Positions 60,025 through 64,000 of a DNA stretch of 64,000 nucleotides are shown in pieces; within the stretch, counting starts at the first letter, position 1, and each line of letters starts with the position of its first letter. Location: contig LSIB01000003.1 of NCBI GenBank assembly GCA_001556025.1, positions 1 to 64,000 of the forward strand. The letters are read 5' to 3'. A model generated the notes under the pieces. The model did no database searches. It had not been told where the DNA came from and saw only the letters and a program-made list of their open reading frames with translations. The DNA is from Rhizobiales bacterium CCH3-A5 (GTDB lineage: Bacteria > Pseudomonadota > Alphaproteobacteria > Rhizobiales > Beijerinckiaceae). Made by a program: the position numbers and the translations under genes.

Positions 60025-61320
60025 ATGAACGCGCCGATCGCCACTCCGCTCGCCGCCATCGCCGGCCCCTCCGTCACCGTGCAGAAGGTGCGCGGCGCCT
60101 GCGGCGTCGAGGCCTGGCTGGTCGAGGAGCACAGCCTGCCGCTGATCGCGCTCGACTTCGCCTTCGACGGCGGCGCGACGCGCGATCCCGACAACGCCGC
60201 CGGCTCAGCCTATCTCGTCTCCGGCCTGCTCGACGAGGGTGCGGGCGATCTCGACGCCGAGGCGTTTCAAGGCACGATGGCCGACCACGCCATCAATCTC
60301 GGCTTCGAGGCGCGCCGCGACGATTTCCACGGCCATCTCCAGACGCTCTCGCGCCATCGCGACACGGCCTTCGACCTGCTGGCGTTGGCGCTGCAGAAGC
60401 CGCGCTTCGACGCCGACGCCGTGGCGCGGGTGAAGGCGCAGGTCGTCGCCGGGCTGCAGCGTCAGGCACAGAACCCCGACACGCTCTGCCGCAACGCGCT
60501 CTATGCGACGGCCTTTCCCGGCCACGCCTACGGCCGCCCCGAGAAAGGCGATATCGACAGCGTCTCGCGGCTCGAGGCTGTCGGGCTGAAGGGGCTCTCG
60601 CGCGAACTCCTGTCGCGGGCGGGGCTCAAGCTCGTCGTGGTCGGCGATATTACGGCCAGCGAACTGGCCCAGCGCATCGACGCGATCTTCGGCGCGCTCC
60701 CCGAAGGCAGCCCCCGCCGGCTGCCAGCCGAGCCGCTGCCGATCCATGGGCTCGGCGAGACGCAGGTGATCGACCTCGACGTGCCGCAGACCGTGCTGCG
60801 CTTCGTCGCGCCCGGGCCGATGCGCAACGACCCCGATTTCATCGCGGCCAGCGTGCTGAACCACATCCTCGGCGGCTCGGCCTTCACCTCGCGCCTGTTC
60901 ATGGAAGTGCGCGAAAAGCGCGGCCTGGCTTACGGCGTCTCCTCCAGCCTGCTGCCGATGCGCGAAAGCGCCATGGTGGTTGGCGGCACCTCGACCCGCA
61001 ACGACCGCGTCGCCGAATCGCTCAAGGTCATCCGCGAGGAGATGACGAAGCTCGCCGAGGAGGGCCCGACCGAGCACGAGGTCGAGGAGGCCAAGCGCTA
61101 CATCATCGGATCGTATCCGCTGCGCTTCGACACCTCGCCCAAGATCGCGTCGGAACTGCTCGGGCTTGCGATCTACGGTTTCGAGCCGGAGTTCCTGAGC
61201 GAGCGCAACCGGCTCTTTGCCGAGGTCACGCTGGCCGACGTCAAGCGGGTCGGCAAACGCCTGTTTGGCGATCCGCGGCTTCTGGTGCAGGCCGTGGGCC
61301 GGCCGGTCGGGCTGGTGTGA
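60025..61320 (+). CDS. M16 family peptidase-like protein (inactive partner)
   Basis: A 431-residue M16 fold protein without HxxEH; the equivalent segment is AYLVSGLLDEGAGD. The substrate-binding R/Y-type region SSLLPMRESAMVVGGTSTRND near the C-terminus is typical of the regulatory or non-catalytic subunit. The two M16 genes are 65 bp apart and almost certainly form a heterodimer, with this one positioning the substrate. Confidence 0.88.
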   Translation: MNAPIATPLAAIAGPSVTVQKVRGACGVEAWLVEEHSLPLIALDFAFDGGATRDPDNAAGSAYLVSGLLDEGAGDLDAEAFQGTMADHAINLGFEARRDDFHGHLQTLSRHRDTAFDLLALALQKPRFDADAVARVKAQVVAGLQRQAQNPDTLCRNALYATAFPGHAYGRPEKGDIDSVSRLEAVGLKGLSRELLSRAGLKLVVVGDITASELAQRIDAIFGALPEGSPRRLPAEPLPIHGLGETQVIDLDVPQTVLRFVAPGPMRNDPDFIAASVLNHILGGSAFTSRLFMEVREKRGLAYGVSSSLLPMRESAMVVGGTSTRNDRVAESLKVIREEMTKLAEEGPTEHEVEEAKRYIIGSYPLRFDTSPKIASELLGLAIYGFEPEFLSERNRLFAEVTLADVKRVGKRLFGDPRLLVQAVGRPVGLV

Positions 61321-61327
61321 ACTCCTG

Positions 61328-61405
61328 CCGTCATTGCGAGCGCAGCGAAGCAATCCAGAGGTTTGCGTGAAACGCTGGATTGCTTCGCTGCGCTCGCAAT
61401 GACGG
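61328..61405. repeat. Intergenic palindromic repeat, family B (copy 4)
   Basis: CCGTCATTGCGAGCGCAGCG and CGCTGCGCTCGCAATGACGG are perfect complements, with AAGCAATCCAG/CTGGATTGCTT inside. The best-conserved copy of the family, between the second M16 gene and pgi. Confidence 0.9.
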
Positions 61406-61455
61406 TGATGGTCGTGTTCAATATCAACTTCTGATTTCCATCCGACAGGCCCCCC

Positions 61456-62778
61456 ATGCTCAATCAGACCTTCGATCTCGCGCTTGAATCCGGCGTCGGC
61501 CAGGGCGGCATTCCCGACGCGGCTTTCGAGCAGGCATTGGCCGACCTCGCGCCGGCGCTCGCTCGCCTGAAGGCGCAGGCCGATGACGGCTCGCTGCCGC
61601 TGCTCGGCCTGCCCGCCGAGACCGCAGACCTCGGCCCGGTCCAGGCCGCCGCCGCACGCCTGAAAGACGGCGCGAGCGACATCCTCGTGCTCGGCACCGG
61701 CGGCTCATCGCTCGGCGGGCAGACGCTGGCGCAGCTCGCCGATTACGGCATCGCTGGCCTGTCGCGTTTCGCCCCCGAGCCGCGCGTGCATTTTATCGAT
61801 AATCTCGACCCCGACACCTACCAGCGCCTGCTCTCGAAACTGCCGCTGGAGACGACTAAGTTCGTCGCGATCTCGAAATCCGGCGGCACCGGCGAAACCC
61901 TGCTCCAGAGCATCGCTGCAATCACCGCGATGCGCAGCGTGGGGCTTTCCGACGCCGAGATCGGCAAGCGCTTCCAGGGCCTGTCCGAGCCCGCGATCCC
62001 CGGCAAGCTGCACCCGCTCAGGGCGCTGCTGGAGCCGCTGGGCGTGCCGTTCCTCGAACATCATACCGGCGTCGGCGGGCGCTATTCCGTTCTGACCAAT
62101 TGCGGCCTGCTGCCGGCGGCGGTGCTTGGTCTGGATATCAAGGCGCTGCGGGCCGGCGCGGCCAGGGCGCTTGCCCCCGTGCTCGCCGGCGAGAGCGTGC
62201 GCGAGACGCCCGCCGCGCTCGGCGCTGCGCTCCATCTCGCTGCCATGCGCTCGGGAAAGGGCATCGCCGTGCTGATGCCCTATGCCGACAAGCTCGGTCT
62301 GCTGACGCGCTGGTGGGTCCAGCTCTGGGCCGAGAGCCTTGGCAAGGACGGACAGGGCACGCAGCCGGTCTCGGCGCTCGGGCCCGTCGACCAGCATTCG
62401 CAGCAGCAGCTTTATCTCGCAGGCCCCAAGGACAAGTTCTTCACGGTCATCACCGTCGGCGCGAAGGGCAAGGGCCCGGCGATCGATGCGAATCTGGCGG
62501 GCCAGATCGGCCAGCAGGATTTTGCCGGGAAAACGATCGGCGATCTCGTCGCGGCGCAGGGGATCGCGATGATCGACACCTTCGCCCGAAACGGCTGCGC
62601 GGTGCGCCGCTTCCATCTCGACGCTATCGACGAGACCATCCATGGCGAATTGCTGATGCATTTCATGCTGGAGACGATCCTGACCGGCTACGCCATGGGC
62701 GTGGATCCCTTCGACCAGCCGGCGGTCGAGGAGGCGAAACTGCTCGCCAAACGCTATCTTGCCGAGGGGCGCAGTTGA
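61456..62778 (+). CDS. pgi: Glucose-6-phosphate isomerase
   Basis: A 440-residue phosphoglucose isomerase of the short bacterial form (E. coli Pgi is about 549). The SIS-domain phosphate loop is LGTGGSSLGGQTL, the second is ISKSGGTGETLLQ, and the substrate region includes VGGRYSVLTNCGLLPAAV and PVDQHSQQQLYLAGPKD. Interconverts glucose-6-phosphate and fructose-6-phosphate for glycolysis and gluconeogenesis. Confidence 0.93.
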   Translation: MLNQTFDLALESGVGQGGIPDAAFEQALADLAPALARLKAQADDGSLPLLGLPAETADLGPVQAAAARLKDGASDILVLGTGGSSLGGQTLAQLADYGIAGLSRFAPEPRVHFIDNLDPDTYQRLLSKLPLETTKFVAISKSGGTGETLLQSIAAITAMRSVGLSDAEIGKRFQGLSEPAIPGKLHPLRALLEPLGVPFLEHHTGVGGRYSVLTNCGLLPAAVLGLDIKALRAGAARALAPVLAGESVRETPAALGAALHLAAMRSGKGIAVLMPYADKLGLLTRWWVQLWAESLGKDGQGTQPVSALGPVDQHSQQQLYLAGPKDKFFTVITVGAKGKGPAIDANLAGQIGQQDFAGKTIGDLVAAQGIAMIDTFARNGCAVRRFHLDAIDETIHGELLMHFMLETILTGYAMGVDPFDQPAVEEAKLLAKRYLAEGRS

Positions 62779-62815
62779 GCGAATCGGCTACGAAAGAAGC
62801 CGGCGTCGTCTTTTT

Positions 62816-62909
62816 CGTCATGGTCGGGCTTGTCCCGACCATCCACGTCTTCGTTCGTCGAGCGCCATGACGAAGAGGTGGATGCTCGGCGTAAGGCCGA
62901 GCATGACGG
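62816..62909. repeat. Intergenic palindromic repeat, family A (copy 5)
   Basis: The left hairpin GGTCGGGCTTGTCCCGACC and right hairpin GCTCGGCGTAAGGCCGAGC are framed by CGTCAT and ATGACGG. CCACGTCTTCG inside is less well paired than in copy 1. It ends 42 bp before the mutL start. Confidence 0.85.
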
Positions 62910-62950
62910 AGATGGTGCAGCTAACGATCCCAGCCAGCGAATCGAGCGCC

Positions 62951-64000
62951 ATGACCGTCCGCCGCCTCGATCCCGTCCTCGTCGACCGCATCGCCGCCGG
63001 TGAGGTGATCGAGCGGCCGGCCGCGGCCGTGAAGGAACTGGTCGAGAACGCCATCGACGCCGGCGCGCGCGCGATCGCCGTCACCATCGCGGCCGGGGGA
63101 CGCGAACTGATCCGCGTCGTCGATGACGGGGCGGGCATGTCGCCCGACGATCTCGAGCTTGCGGTCGAGCGCCACGCCACCTCCAAGCTCCCCGATGGCG
63201 ACCTCTTCGCCATCCAGTCGCTCGGCTTCCGCGGCGAGGCATTGCCCTCGATCGGCTCGGTCGCACGCCTCTCGATCACGACCCGTCGCGCCGACGCAGC
63301 CCAAGGTTCGGCCCTCGTCGTCGAGGCCGGCGATAAGGGCGTCGTTCGCCCCGCCGCCGCCGCCGTCGGCACCCGCATCGAGGTCGCTGATCTCTTTGCC
63401 TTCACCCCGGCGCGGCTGAAATTCCTCAAGAGCGACCGGGCCGAGGCGGGCGCGGTCTCCGAGATGCTGCGCCGTCTCGCCATCGCGCATCCCGCCATCC
63501 GCTTCAGCCTCGACGGCGACCACGTCACAGGCTTCGACTGGCCAGCGGAGCCGCTCGGTGAGGACGGGCAGTTGCGTCGGCTTGCCCGCGCGCTCGGGCG
63601 CGACTTCCCCGAGAACGCGCTGAGGCTGGAGGCCGCACGCGAAGGCTTCGCCATCAGCGGCTTCGCCGGCCTGCCGACCTTTCATCGCGGCACCTCGGCG
63701 GGCGTGCATCTGGCGGTGAACGGCCGCCCAGTGCGCGACAGGCTGCTGCTCTCGGCCGTGCGCGGGGCCTATGCCGATGTCGTGCCCTCGGATCGGCATC
63801 CGGTGCTCTTCCTCGACGTGGCCTGCGAGCCTTGTCTGGTCGACGTCAACGTCCATCCCGCCAAGAGCGAGGTCCGCTTCCGCGACCCCGCTTTGGTGCG
63901 CGGCCTCGTCGTCTCCGGGCTGAAGGCCGCGCTCGCCCAGGCCGGCCACCGCGCCACGACGACGGGCGGCGCGCGCACGCTGGAGGCGTTCCGCGCCGTC
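62951..64000 (+). CDS. mutL: DNA mismatch repair protein MutL (5' part)
   Basis: The first 350 codons of mutL, running off the right edge. The GHKL ATPase core is clear: KELVENAIDAGA (catalytic Glu32, Asn33), VVDDGAGM, ERHATSKL, LGFRGEALPSIG, then the transducer domain VNVHPAKSEVRFRD. The dimerisation C-terminal domain lies outside the window. ATG 62951 gives the standard start MTVRRLDPVLVDRIAAGEV, though no good Shine-Dalgarno is seen; an in-frame ATG at 62903 inside the preceding repeat is the alternative. Confidence 0.93.
   Translation, partial: MTVRRLDPVLVDRIAAGEVIERPAAAVKELVENAIDAGARAIAVTIAAGGRELIRVVDDGAGMSPDDLELAVERHATSKLPDGDLFAIQSLGFRGEALPSIGSVARLSITTRRADAAQGSALVVEAGDKGVVRPAAAAVGTRIEVADLFAFTPARLKFLKSDRAEAGAVSEMLRRLAIAHPAIRFSLDGDHVTGFDWPAEPLGEDGQLRRLARALGRDFPENALRLEAAREGFAISGFAGLPTFHRGTSAGVHLAVNGRPVRDRLLLSAVRGAYADVVPSDRHPVLFLDVACEPCLVDVNVHPAKSEVRFRDPALVRGLVVSGLKAALAQAGHRATTTGGARTLEAFRAV

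Overview
The window is high-GC DNA (mostly mid to high 60s % GC) with dense, often overlapping genes. Gene content and order point to an alphaproteobacterium of the order Hyphomicrobiales; a Bosea-like member is my best guess from the family mix, but no rRNA or other definitive marker is present. I see no tRNA, rRNA, CRISPR array, transposase, integrase or phage gene. The extra-genic DNA is dominated by several families of palindromic intergenic repeats, each about 75-160 bp.

Layout. (1) 326-3157: a small cupin protein, a PLP-dependent threonine dehydratase/EutB-like enzyme and a divergent ArgE-type M20 deacetylase. (2) 3327-12804: a peptide/nickel-type ABC importer locus with two successive binding-protein/permease/permease cassettes followed by one pair of ATPases. 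(3) 12808-18267: an O-antigen-ligase-like membrane protein, then DUF2478, fdhD and mobA (molybdenum cofactor and formate dehydrogenase sulfuration), a 41-residue membrane peptide, and convergent tusA-mrp (sulfur transfer and Fe-S carrier). (4) 18479-24550: a fatty-acid beta-oxidation block (FadB/FadJ-like, thiolase, acyl-CoA dehydrogenase) with a MerR-type regulator. (5) 24923-30919: a large PodJ-like coiled-coil/Sel1 polarity protein with a CtrA-like box upstream, a TauE/SafE exporter paired with a TIGR02186 membrane protein, and a DUF3429 protein. (6) 30928-44553: a formate dehydrogenase region. Twelve genes lie on the minus strand: a degenerate biotin/lipoate-ligase-like protein, DUF6505, DUF6352, DUF3305, DUF3306, an HTH-TorD fusion, a Tat-targeted peptide, FDH alpha, beta and gamma, then mobB and moeA. 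A multi-cluster ferredoxin-like protein diverges from them. (7) 44676-50921: a WD40-cytochrome c fusion translationally coupled to a class III transaminase, a membrane protein with TPR-like helices, and an EAL protein that has lost catalytic motifs. (8) 50963-64000: a conserved housekeeping backbone: HAD hydrolase, orphan CheY, MaoC hydratase, ribF, ileS, lspA, a conserved unknown secreted protein, a pair of M16 peptidases (one active, one lacking the zinc motif), pgi, and the start of mutL, which runs off the window.

How it fits together. Formate oxidation is the strongest theme. FdhD and MobA/MobB/MoeA supply and sulfurate bis-MGD, TusA and Mrp handle sulfur and Fe-S, and the large minus-strand operon encodes a Tat-exported, membrane-anchored, cysteine-type molybdenum formate dehydrogenase with a dedicated set of poorly characterised accessory proteins. 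The most interesting candidates for new biology are that accessory module (especially the HTH-TorD fusion and the ligase-like protein without ligase motifs), the WD40-cytochrome fusion, a mosaic ileS editing domain, strong hairpins at the HAD gene start and the cheY leader, and the covarying intergenic palindromes.
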